A stretch of 64,000 nt of DNA from NCBI GenBank assembly GCA_016859345.1, contig CM029111.1:14892214-14956213 (forward strand), read 5' to 3'. A program made the position numbers and the translations under genes. The DNA comes from Istiophorus platypterus (Eukaryota; Chordata; Actinopteri; Istiophoriformes; Istiophoridae). Under the pieces are notes generated by a model. The model was not told the DNA's origin and searched no databases. It saw nothing but the letters and a program-made list of their open reading frames with translations. How positions within the stretch are numbered: the first letter of the stretch is position 1; each line of letters opens with the position of its first letter. Shown here in pieces: positions 37,760 through 50,253 of the stretch.

Positions 37760-40660
37760 GCTATTAGTACTCCATCTTTCCATAAATGGGTTACGAATCA
37801 GCTGTAAAATAACTAACTAAAACAAGCCATTCTAATGAGTGCCGACCAAAAAAACGAACAGACACACTAATCTTCACTATTGCTGTTTTTGCAAGTTTGA
37901 TATTGGTCTATACGGCTTCCAGGAAATAGCCATATGCCCACGCTCCAGGACAGACACTGACAAAAGTTTTCTTCTGCGTACTTGTTTTTTTTCATGTAAC
38001 CACACTAACTGTCAGGTCTTTAAATAGTTTACAAACCCATCTTTTGTCTGAGTGACAATTTTTAGATTGCTTAAGCGGTCTTGACTCGTCTCGGCCTCTG
38101 CTGATACCATCTCTCGTACACACTCGCTGCCCTCGTCTATATGCTGAAGAATTCCAACGAACGGCTAAGAGCCTAGATGGGAGCTTTTGGGGGAGGGGGG
38201 GTCCCCAGGTTCTTTCACGTTATAGAGTCAGGCAGTAGACTCACTGCCTGTTAGCTGGTTACCTTAGCTTGTCGACGTGTGGATGTTACTCCTGATTCCT
38301 CCTGCCTGCTGGACTTTGGAGAGACTCGCCGACGCAGTTTTGACCGAGTTACACCGCTTTTAGTGGATGTTAGTCTTGATCTCTGTTGTGCATTTTGATT
38401 TAAATACTTTTATCATCTCCATGTTATTACTTGTATCTGATACCATCCTGATACAACATATACACGAGCTGGTAGAGTTTTGTTTATTCACTGTATAAAA
38501 ATACACAGGTAGCATCATTCCAAGTCTCACAGGAGGTTAAGTAAAAATAAGCTTTGATTTCACAAGTTGTCAGGTTTATGTAGCTTGCAGCTTAATACTT
38601 TGAAGGTTTTACTTCCACTCGATACTGGCATATTGTTAATGTGTCCTACACTGGTATCTGTTAATCAAGTTAGATTTCTTTTTAACCAGCTAACATTAGA
38701 TACCCAACGTTACTGTATTTGTCGATTTAACCCCCTAATCCAGTGGCTTTGTAGCTGTTTGTGCTGTCTTAGGTGTTTGCACCCCTAGCTACTCCCAGTA
38801 ATATCTAAGTAATTATTATAAATATTAGAGAAAAAAAAGTAAGATAGCATAGAATCATCATAACAGTTTACTCTAATATGGGCCCACTTATAGTAGACTG
38901 TAGGTTCCAGCAACCTAATTATTAATTTCAACAACAACTGAGTGGAAATCTGAATACTGACTGATAACAGTTTGACAAAACAGTTTTCCTAACCTTTTTT
39001 TTCTTTTTTAAATTTTATCTTTTCCGTGCGTGTGTTTGTTTGTCAGGGTGTGATTGAGGTTGGAAGTGACGGTACATCGACATGTAGTTCCTTATCTGAC
39101 TTTGTGTTCTCAAGCGTCATAAAGCGTCATGAAAAAGGGGAACTGGTTTAATAACTGAATGTTCAGTTTGAGGCTTATCTGCACATACATGAGGTTAAAT
39201 AATACATGGGCCATATCCTGGGGGGAAATAATCTCACATACCCCCAAAATTGAGACAATAACCTGCAAATCGTTATGTTTAATTCTGACCTAAGCCTCCA
39301 GGTGTCCAGCTTTATTCCAGATCTGTTGCAGTGCTGATGCTTTTGCCAGCGGGACAGAAAAATCAGATCGTTACTACAACACACAGTCACATGTGTGTTG
39401 CATTACCACTAGGCCTACAATGCACCATTTCAGGATGTTTCACTACCCACTAATATGTGGGGAAAAAAAACTTAAATAAAACAAATGAATCACTCGTTCA
39501 CTCCTAAATTTATTCTAAGATCAGACACATGCAGCTGTTGTGTTTCCTGTTTTGGCATTGAAACTAAATGGTCATGTCTGCATGACATATGAGCAGCAAA
39601 GGGAAATAAAAGCATATTCAGTGACACAGACTTTCACACCTGTCACCCTCTTAAAGAGGAAAAAGTATGTAGTCCAACATAGTGTGTCTGGGTGGGTGAT
39701 GGGTGAAGTAATTTAAGTTCTTTGTAACTTGAGATACACATGACGTTGAATAGGAAATGTTGTTGCAGTAGCTGAACATGATGTTCATTTTCCTTCTGGT
39801 GACAATTTGTTATCTTTGGAAACACCTTCACCTTCATTTACCTGCCCTAACCAAACACTCACCAAACTGTGATGTGCATCAGGCCATTGGACTTTACAAC
39901 ATCTTTGTTGACCCTGAGATTTAGGACTGATATTCAACAGGTCTCACATGACTGTCTCAGACCCTAAATATTTTAGAGGTATTCTGTAAGGCCCAATTTT
40001 AAATGCTTTCCCCACTAAATGAAGGGGCAGTTCAGCCATTTAGCATGGCGCCTTCATTGGGTAAAACGACTTTAAAAAAAAGAAGAAGAGAGAGAGAGTA
40101 GCCAAAAATTAGCAGAGGCTGAGATAGAGGCTGAGATAGGCTGAGATATTCTGACTTTTAATCACCATCAAGCTCCAAAAACACTGAATCATACAATTCC
40201 CATTATGCAGCTCTTAATGCAGCTTATTGTGCAGAATCTCTCAGAGTGCTGGTGTGAGACCAGAACTTCCAGGTTTCGTTCCAGAGGTAAGAAAACCTCA
40301 TTCGAAGTCCTACTGACTGTTGTAAATACACCTCAGAGCCAAGCCTTTCTCAGCATTATGCCATGTTGGTCAGTTATATACAGCATTAACATAAAGATGG
40401 GAGTTTTTTTGGAACATAATCTAATATCATTAACTATTCACAATATGTATTTTTAGCTGCCCATAATGAGGATTTTTCCTGTAAGCTCCAAATGTTTATA
40501 AGCTAAATATTAAAATAAGTGTTGAGTCCAGCGGTGAGCAAATCGAGTGGTCATTGTTAGTTTAGAATGTCTGTAACTGCAGGACAGAAAGGATTGAACT
40601 CTATAAAAAGCAAAACATGCAAGTTCCCATAAGTCATAAGTAATCACTACGCTTTTTTGG

Positions 40661-43600
40661 CTAACCCTAGCCCTAACCTTAACCCTAACCGATCCCTAAG
40701 TACAGCCGTATCCTTATCCTAACTGTTCACCCTGACCCTAACCCTAACTCCTAAGTGTGACCCTAACCCAGACCCCCAAGCCCTAGTCCTAATTGTAACC
40801 CTAACCTCTAACTCAAAATTCCTATCCCAGAACCCAAACCCCTAGACTTAACCCTAACCCCTAAACTTAAACCACACATAACTGTGAATTTGACCATGAC
40901 CATAACCAAACCTTAACCCCTCACCCTAACACTATCACTATCTCTAACCTACAACCTAACTGAACCCTAACCCTAACCTTAACATTAACTAAAACCTAAT
41001 GCTAACCCCAAACCCTACCAATAACCCTATGTTAACCCTAACCCTAACCCCTAACCCCTAACCCTAACCCCTAACCCTACCAATAACCCTATCTTAACCC
41101 TAACCCTACCAATAACCCTATCTTAACCCTAACCCTAACCCTAACCCTACCAATAACCCTATCTTAACCCTAACCCTAACCTTAACATTAACTAAAATCT
41201 AATGCTAACCCCTAATCCTACCAATAACCCTATCTTAACCGTAACCCTAACCCTTAACCATACCAATAACCCTATCTTAACCCTAACCCTAACCCTAACC
41301 CTACCAATAACCCTATCTTAACCCTAACCTTAACCTTAATCCTACCAATAACCCTATCTTAACCCTAACCCTACCAATAACCCTATCTCAACCCTAACCC
41401 TAACCCTAACCCTACCAATAACCCTATCTTAACCCTAACCCTACCAATAACCCTATCTTAACCCTAACCCTAAGCCTAACCCTACCAATAACCCTATCTT
41501 AACCCTAACCCTAAGCCTAACCCTACCAATAACCCTATCTTAACCCTAACCCTAAGCCTAACCCTACCAATAACCCTATCTTAACCCTAACCGTAACCCC
41601 TAACCCTACCAATAACCCTATCTTAACCCTAACCCTACCAATAACCCTATCTTAACCCTAACCGTAGCCCCTAACCCTACCAATAACCCTATCTTAACCC
41701 TAACCCTACCAATAACCCTATCTTAACCCTAACCCTAACCCTAACCCTACCAATAACCCTATCTTAACCCTAACCCTAACCCTAACCCTACCAATAACCC
41801 TATCTTAACCCTAACCCTAACCCTAACCCTAACCCTAACCCTACCAATAACCCTATCTTAACCCTAACCCTACCAATAACCCTATCTTAACCCTAACCCT
41901 AACCCTAACCCTACCAATAACCCTATCTTAACCCTAACCCTAACCCTAACCCTAACCCTACCAATAACCCTATCTTAACCCTAACCCTAACCCTAACCCT
42001 ACCAATAACCCTATCTTAACCCTAACCCTAACCCCTAACCCTACCAATAACCCTATCTTAACCCTAACCCTACCAATAACCCTATCTTAACCCTAACCCT
42101 AGCCCTAACCCTACCAATAACCCTATCTTAACCCTAACCCTAACCCTACCAATAACCCTATCTTAACCCTAACCGTAACCCCTAACCCTACCAATAACCC
42201 TATCTTAACCCTAACCCTAACCCTAACCCTACCAATAACCCTATCTTAACCTAACCCTAACCCTAACCTAACCCTACCAACCTAACCCTACCAATAACCT
42301 ATCTTAACTAACCTAACCCCTAACCCTACCAATAACCCTATCTTAACCTAACCCTACCAATAACCCTATCTTAACCTAACCTAACCTAACCCCTAACCTA
42401 ACCCTAACCTAACCTACCAATAACCTATCTTAACCTAACCTACCAATAACCCTATCTTAACCCTAACCCCTAACCTAACCCTACCAATAACCTATCTTAA
42501 CCCTAACCCTACCAATAACCTATCTTAACCTAACCTAACCCTAACCCTACCAATAACCCTATCTTAACCCTAACCCTAACCCTACCAATAACCCTATCTT
42601 AACCCTAACCCTAACCCTACCAATAACCTATCTTAACCTAACCTACCAATAACCCTATCTTAACCCTAACCCTAACCCTACCAATAACCCTATCTTAACC
42701 CTAACCCTAACCCTAACCCTACCAATAACCCTATCTTAACCCTAACCTAACCTAACCTACCAATAACCCTATCTTAACCCTAACCCTAACCAACCCTAAC
42801 CCTACCAATAACCCTATCTTAACCCTAACCTAACCTACCAATAACCTATCTTAACCTAACCCTAACCTTAACCCTACCAATAACCCTATCTTAACCCTAA
42901 CCCTAACCTAACCCAATAACCCTATCTTAACCTAACCTAACCTAACCTAACCCTACCAATAACCCTATCTTAACCTAACCTAACCCCTAACCCTACCAAT
43001 AACCCTATCTTAACCTAACCTAACCTAACCCTACCAATAACCCTATCTTAACCCTAACCCTACCAATAACCCTATCTTAACCCTAACCCTACCAATAACC
43101 TATCTAACCCTAACCCTATAACCCAACCTATCTTAACCTAACCCTAACCCTACCAATAACCCTATCTTAACCCTAACCCTAACCTAATAACCCCTATCTT
43201 AACCTAACCTAACCCTAACCCTACCAATAACCCTATCTTAACCCTAACCCGAACCCTAACAATAACCCTATCTTAACCTAACCTACCAATAACCCTATCT
43301 TAACCCTAACCGTAACCCCTAACCCTACCAATAACCCTATCTTAACCCTAACCCTAACCCTAACCCTACCAATAACCCTATCTTAACCCTAACCCTAACC
43401 CTAACCCTAACCCTAACCCTACCAATAACCCTATCTTAACCCTAACCCTACCAATAACCCTATCTTAACCCTAACCCTAACCCCTAACCCTACCAATAAC
43501 CCTATCTTAACCCTAACCCCTAACCCTACCAATAACCCTATCTTAACCCTAACCCTAACCCTAACCCTACCAATAACCCTATCTTAACCCTAACCCTAAC

Positions 43601-45640
43601 CCTAACCCTAACCCTAACCCTACCAATAACCCTATCTTAACCCTAACCGTAACCCCTAACCCTACCAATAACCCTATCTTAACCCTAACCCTAACCCTAA
43701 CCTTAACATTAACTAAAATCTAATGCTAACCCCTAATCCCACCAATAACCCTATCTTAACCGTAACCCTACCAATAACCCTAACCCCTAACCCTAACCCT
43801 ATCTTAACCCTAACCCTAACCCTACCAATAACCCTATCTTAACCCTAACCCTACCAATAACCCTATCTTAACCCTAACCCTAACCCTACCAATAACCCTA
43901 TCTTAACCCTAACCCTAACCCGAACCCTACCAATAACCCTATCTTAACCCTAACCCTAACCTTAACACTACCAATAACCCTATCTTAACCCTAACCCTAA
44001 CCCCTAACCCTACCAATAACCCTATCTTAACCCTAACCCTAACCCGAACCCTACCAATAACCCTATCTTAACCCTAACCCTAACCTTAACACTACCAATA
44101 ACCCTATCTTAACCTAACCTAACCTAACCCTACCAATAACCCTATCTTAACCTAACCCTAACCCTACCAATAACCCTATCTTAACCTAACCTAACCTAAC
44201 CTAACCTACCAATAACCCTATCTTAACCCTAACCCTAACCCTAACCCTACCAATAACCCTATCTTAACCCTAACCTAACCCTAACCCTAACCTAACCAAT
44301 AACCCTATCTTAACCCTAACCCTAACCCTAACCTAACCCTAACCCTACCAATAACCCTATCTTAACCTAACCCTACCAATAACCCTATCTTAACCCTAAC
44401 CCTACCAACCAACCTATCTTAACCCTATCTTAACCTAACCTAACCCTAACCCTACCAATAACCCTATCTTAACCAGAACCCTACCAATAACCCTATCTTA
44501 ACCTAACCCTAACCTAACCTACCAATAACCCTATCTTAACCCTAACCCTAACCTAATCCTACCAATAACCTATCTTAACCTAACCTAACCTTAACCCTAC
44601 CAATAACCCTATCTTAACCCTAACCCTAACCCTACCAATAACCCTATCTTAACCCTAACCCTAACCCTAACTCTACCAATAACCCTATCTTAACCCTAAC
44701 CCTAACCCTAACCCTACCAATAACCCTATCTTAACCCTAACCCTAACCCTAACCCTACCAATAACCCTATCTTAACCCTAACCCTAACCCTAACCCTAAC
44801 CCTACCAATAACCCTATCTTAACCCTAACCCTACCAATAACCCTATCTTAACCCTAACCCGAACCCTACCAATAACCCTATCTTAACCCTAACCCTAACC
44901 CCTAACCCTACCAATAACCCTATCTTAACCCTAACCCTAACCCTAACCCTACCAATAACCCTATCTTACCCCTAACCCTAACCCTACCAATAACCCTATC
45001 TTAACCCTAACCCTAACCTTAACATTAACTAAAATCTAATGCTAACCCCTAATCCTACCAATAACCCTATCTTAACCGTAACCCTACCAATAACCCTAAC
45101 CCCTAACCCTAACCCTAACCCTAACCCTACCAATAACCCTATCTTAACCCTAACCCTAACCCTACCGATAACCCTATCTTAACCCTAACCCTAACCCTAA
45201 CCCTACCAATAACCCTATCTTAACCCTAACCCTAACCCTAACCATATCTTAATCCCAACCCTAACCCCTGACCCTACCAATAACCCTATCTTAACCCTAA
45301 CCCTACCAATAACCCTATCTTAACCCTAACCCTAACCTTAGCATTAACGATAACCTAATGCCAACCCCTAACCCCTCACCCTAACCCTACCAATAACCCT
45401 ACCTTAACCCTAACCCTGACCCTAAAATTAACTATAACCTAATGCTAACCCCTAACCCCTAACCCTAACAATAACCCTACCTTAACCTTAATCCTAGCCC
45501 CAAACCCTAACCCAAACCCTGGGCTTAAATCCAACCCCAAACCCCTACTCCTAAATACTCACCCTACCCCTTTACCCTAAAATTAACCCTACCAAAACCC
45601 TTCACCCTAACCACTAACCTTAACTGTAACTCCATCGCCA
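40661..45640. repeat. Composite interstitial telomere-like satellite array (about 5 kb)
   Basis: The array is built from CCCTAA hexamers (C-rich strand on plus) interleaved with the 18-base non-telomeric insert CCAATAACCCTATCTTAA. The shortest unit is 29 bp, and longer units grow by 6-bp steps (35, 41, 47). By eye there are on the order of a hundred units. Both ends are degenerate (40661-41030 and 45330-45640), with CCCTAA variants merging into unique sequence. A separate block with aacattaactaaaatctaat recurs at intervals. On the minus strand GGG-TTA tracts give strong G-quadruplex potential. The array lies between nr4a1 and tamalin, far from any gene. Confidence 0.97.
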
Positions 45641-48600
45641 AACCCCTGATTAAAACAGTGTTAAATGACATGCAAAATGTTTAACATACGCAGAAATCAC
45701 ACAAAGCGTTCCCGAAGGTGCTGTATTATTTAAAATGTGATATCATGTTTAACTAAAAGAAATGGAAAAAGTACTTTTGATGTGATGGTAAGTTTAAGGG
45801 ATGTGGATGAAACCAAGTTACATTTGTTGCTTCTTCATGGGAGTTGTAGTTTTTTCTGTGCTCCCAAACCAAATGTTAGTCAACTTTGTTAAAATCACAA
45901 AGGGTTCAGTTTCTCATGGAAAGTGCTGAATTGTCTTGAAATATAGAGAAAGTAATCCTCAGGAACATTCTTTTGTTTTTCACAAAGTCAAATGAAAGAA
46001 ATACCGAATGAGGGATTGTACTGAGTTACAGAAGCTGTAGTGAAAACAACAAACTTTGAGTTTGTAACTCAAGTTTTCTCGTAAAAATGTCAATCAAAGT
46101 AGAGACTTCTGGCACAGTTTCACCTTTACGTCAAAGATGCATGGAAATGGGAAAATGTCTGAAGAGGTCGAAACTCCAGAAGCATAAAGACCAACTTTGT
46201 TGTGGGACCAGTGCATTTTAGCTTGTGGCCTCAGTCAGAACCATCATACCGCACAATAAAGTTGTTCTTTGTAGTACAAGTTATCAGACTTGCAAATGTT
46301 TCCTCCCGAGCCACAGAAGTCATTTTATGACTGTTTTCTCAAGCCGAGTTGTTCACTTCAAGACCAGTAAACTGAGCTTCATGTGTGTAATTGATGTGCC
46401 CTTTAAAATGTACAAGAGATCAGTTCATCTTTCATTGAACTAAATTAAAAGAGTCCACCAGACCCATAATTCGCGTTTAGTGCAGTCTTGTCCAGCAATT
46501 GTTTCTATTAACATCTGTCAGAAGAGTTTTTATTAATCGTCATTCTGTCAGTTTTGTTCGACAGCTCTTCAGATCTCCCAGTTGCTTTTAGATGCAGCCC
46601 TGCAAAACAAAAAAATTCCGACAATAAAGTTAAACCGATCCCAAAGCAAAACCATAACTGGTTTTCTTTTGCAAAAGTGATGTGCATTAAAGCTCTCCAT
46701 AGTTTTCTAGTTCACTAAAATACTGAATATTGAATATCCATGGCTAAAAAGGCAAAAAGTCAAATTTAAAGAAATCCCATTTTACTATTCACGTAGTCAG
46801 CTTATTTGCTTCCTAAGCACTGTGGGTGTTGTTTGATCAGATTTCATTGGCAGTGGCTGGTAACAAACAACCCCACAGCTGTTGTGAATTTTTATTTTAA
46901 TGCTTAACCTGATGATTGGTGCGTGGAGATATGTGATATCGCTTTTCTCTTTCACTCATAATAAAAGGCGGATATGACAAATGCGTTTTCTGGGCATTTA
47001 AGGTATTATTTCATATGCAAGCTAACCTTTCTATATCTTAATGAATATTACGATATGCTCTTTCGATCTGTTAGGCCAATGTTGCAACTGAAAAAGAAAA
47101 AAAAATTTAACGGCCTGCATCTAGGCGTTGAAAAAATATGCAGCTGTGCAGCTCTTGCTATAGCTGTGCTGTCCATTAATAAACTGGTGGAAATTATGAG
47201 CAGCAGCTCCAGGAAAGATATGGTTAAAAGCCACAGAGAGACAATATAACCTCTGAAGCATGAGCTCGCTGCTGCTGGGAAACCAAATGCAGACTCTTTA
47301 TCTCAGATAACGATTGGCAAAGAGCATACATCGCTTTGCGTGTATTTGAGTGTGCAGATACTGTAGTTGTTGAGGGGGACTGGTGTGGAGTTTCGCGAGT
47401 GAAGCTGATTCATCAGAGTCATTTTCCTCTTGTCATCCAAAACGCTGAACTTGTAGACGTTTCAAAAGCAATGGACAACCTTCACTTTTAGCTTCTGACC
47501 CTGAACCCTTCTTTAATTCACACCTGTCATCTCCTGAGGCAGGTGTCCGGTCAGGCGTGGCACTCGCTCTCTTCACTGCACCTTACCTGTTCCCAGAGCC
47601 TCGGTTAAACCCCCACTGAAAGATAAATATTGAGCTATTTACATGCATGTAATGCTCTCTCTCTCTCTCTCTCGCTCTCTCTCTGTCAACCTTGCAGTCA
47701 GTTGTATTCTCTTATCTTTATGGTGGGTTTCCGGCACATTCGTCAACTGCATCCTGTAACTTGACAGCCCACGCAATCTCCTATCAGTCACAACAGAGCA
47801 GACACAACTCAGATACAAGCCTCCCACAGTCTATGGCGCCCTAACCTTCCCTTTTTGAACGATATTTCTGCTTCAAACAGGTTCATAACTTGCATGAGAG
47901 TAAAATTTGGTGGTTTCGTCTGGTGTAAAAAAAAAAAAAAAAAAATTGTCAAGCACAAATGTCCAAATACTTCCTTTTTTTTTTTTTTTAAACCAACAAG
48001 AACATCTGCACTGATCCATTCATTAGACCAGAGGCACTAACGGCCCATCCGAGGCAGTGACGCTCGCCATGCTTGAGAAATAGCTTTCTTGGTCTGAGCC
48101 GTTTCGCCACAGAGGCTAAACTGTGTCCTACAGGCCCCTCTGCTTCCTCTTTTCAAAGCTCATACCTCATTACTGACAGGCGGTAACAGGACTGGACCAA
48201 CAGGCACATGTTTTATTGCAGCTGTGTCCTGAAACGGCAAAATCCATTTACTTATCTTTTATTGATTCCAGATAAGTCGTCTGCTCACATTATATTCTCA
48301 ATCTGGTTCCCTCAGGAGATATAGTAAACATGTTTTTCTTGTGTTGGGTCAATCAGCATGAAGCAGCAAAGAAAAGTATTCACAACAGGGTAGTTACCTG
48401 TTGTATGCTGTAGAAAAAAAAGAAAAAAATGGAGCAAAGAGAGTAAGCGCGCTAAATAATTGCATTCAATTTTACCATTTGCTTTTCATTTTGCCAGAGT
48501 TTTTTCATGTTCTTTTTAAGACGCCAGTACAACATGTGATGCTGTTCTTTATGTCCTTATGGAGCAAACAAACTTCTTCAAACTGTGGAAAAAAAACAAA

Positions 48601-50253
48601 ACAAGAACCCAAAAACTGCTTGAGAAGCAGAAGCTGACCTCGATGTGAAGTTCCTCCTCAACCCGGCTGCTGCACAGACAGGACAAACACGCCACTTAGT
48701 CTTTGAGTCAACAGTGGTGTTTTTAGCAATGGGACGAGATTCAAACGTTTGCAGTGGCATTATTGACCCCCCCCCATCTTTACCTCCCACTGGGTTAATT
48801 GCTGAGCACCAACTGCGCCCTCCCTGTTTGGGGCCCTCTGTCTCTGTTAAATGGCCCTTTCACACATTGTTTTTAGTGTACCATCATCTTGACTAATTAT
48901 CCCCTTGTTATGCATCCAGCCCATTCGATTCCAAGCCCACATTTCAAGCGTCTGCAAGCTTGCATAACAATCCCTCATGTCACCCCAACCTCCTCCTCCT
49001 CCTCCTCCTCCTCCTCCTCCTCCTCCTCACAACAGTCAGAGGAGAGAGCGAAGAAGAAGCAGATGAAAGAATGCCTGGCCCCGAACACATGGCCGCATAC
49101 CATCGCTCACCATCATCAACACACTTGACGTGTCTGTGAATGAGCAGCAGAGGACAAAAGGGATCAATGCTGCAGAGCCAACAGAGAGAGAGTGACCACC
49201 ATGACCTCATGGGTCAGCTGGGAGCCGGGAATGAAAAGACTCCAAGCAACCCCCGCCCAACATTCACAAACAGACACACACCCACACACACACACTCTTG
49301 GACTCCTGGACAACTGAAGCCGCCATGGGAATATGGAAGCGTGGAAGAAGAGGAACCAGCAGTCATCTGAAGGAGCTGAAAGAAAGCGGTTGTGTTTGGA
49401 ATTCTGGGTCATGCCTTTCTCTGCACATTCCTTGCTAGACTTCCAACAATAAACTGCGTCAGAGCCGACACAACGGCCTCCATTCTGGATACCTTGCATC
49501 CCAAAAAAAAAAAAAAAAAAAGCCTCAAACCATCTCAAACCACACACTGACCTCCAAAACATGGGTGATAGGACTCTGAAATGGAGGAAAAGTTGAAGGA
49601 TTACTAAATTTAACAGTACCACATGGAAAAACGAGTCACATCTCCGCAGGGGCAACAGACTGTGAGTGCACTCGAATTTGGGAGCTACGATTCCCACAGA
49701 TAGCTGTGGCTTGTGGAACAAAACAGCTTTTCTTGCAAGTTTCTGCACAAAATAACACTCCGTATTTTATTTTTAGGAACTGTGATGTAGGCGGAGAAAA
49801 AATAAAAACAGAATCAATCTGAATTATCTAAAGCAGATATCAAACTTACAAAATGTTGCCTCGCGAAATCACATTCATAACATGGGTATTTATTCAGCTG
49901 TCAAAATAAAAGTCTTGCATGCAGTAAAAACTGAAAAAAATGCTTCAATCTGTACAGAAACCAAACATTTTGAAATAAATAAATAACTTAAAGAACAAAA
50001 AAAAAAATTATAAAAAAAGTTATGTACAGCTGTGAAACACTTGAAACTATTGAATGAAGCCAAATGTTCATTGGTCTACCCATTAAAACAAGGAGGGGTG
50101 CAGCTGTAGAGCCTTTACACTTTGGTCTCAACTTCTTCACTCTTTTGTCTTTAGGACTGTTTTCTCTGTTTTCTTTGGCAGTTTAGTTTGACAATCACCA
50201 GCGCTTTAAGTCTTTGGGTCAGTTCCATGAGACGTTTGAGCTCCGTTTGCTGC
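45641..50253. other. Intergenic between telomere-like array and tamalin, then its 3' UTR
   Basis: No gene recognised from 45641 to about 49700. Contents are CT-repeat at 47656-47686, A- and T-runs at 47928-47945 and 47977-47990, and (CTC)n at 48990-49029. The last few hundred bases on the minus strand are the tamalin 3' UTR. AATAAA hexamers on the minus strand at 49894-49889 and 49771-49766 are candidate poly(A) signals. Confidence 0.55.
48990..49029. repeat. (CTC)n microsatellite
   Basis: About 13 uninterrupted CTC units. Poly-Ser and poly-Arg open frames here are repeat translations, not genes. Confidence 0.95.

Larger units (their letters stand above)
33101..40660. other. Intergenic, mixed GC-rich patches and simple repeats
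   Basis: No gene recognised. A moderately CpG-rich stretch lies at 33650-34200 with a G-run at 33868-33878. A second GC-rich patch is at 34780-35120. (GAA)n is at 35645-35682, a C-run at 35844-35858, (CA)n at 35998-36031 and a TA-run near 37726-37756. A dispersed repeat ending in aatcatttaatcaactaatc lies at about 36290-36620. The word cccactggggggcagta at 33165-33181 resembles a CTCF core. Confidence 0.5.

Noticed and set aside
40661..45640. Regularly spaced repeats resembling a CRISPR array
   Set aside because: The spacers are themselves telomeric hexamers of variable number, the genome is vertebrate, and there are no cas-like genes.
48889..49210. Poly-Ser and poly-Arg frames
   Set aside because: They are translations of the (CTC)n microsatellite.
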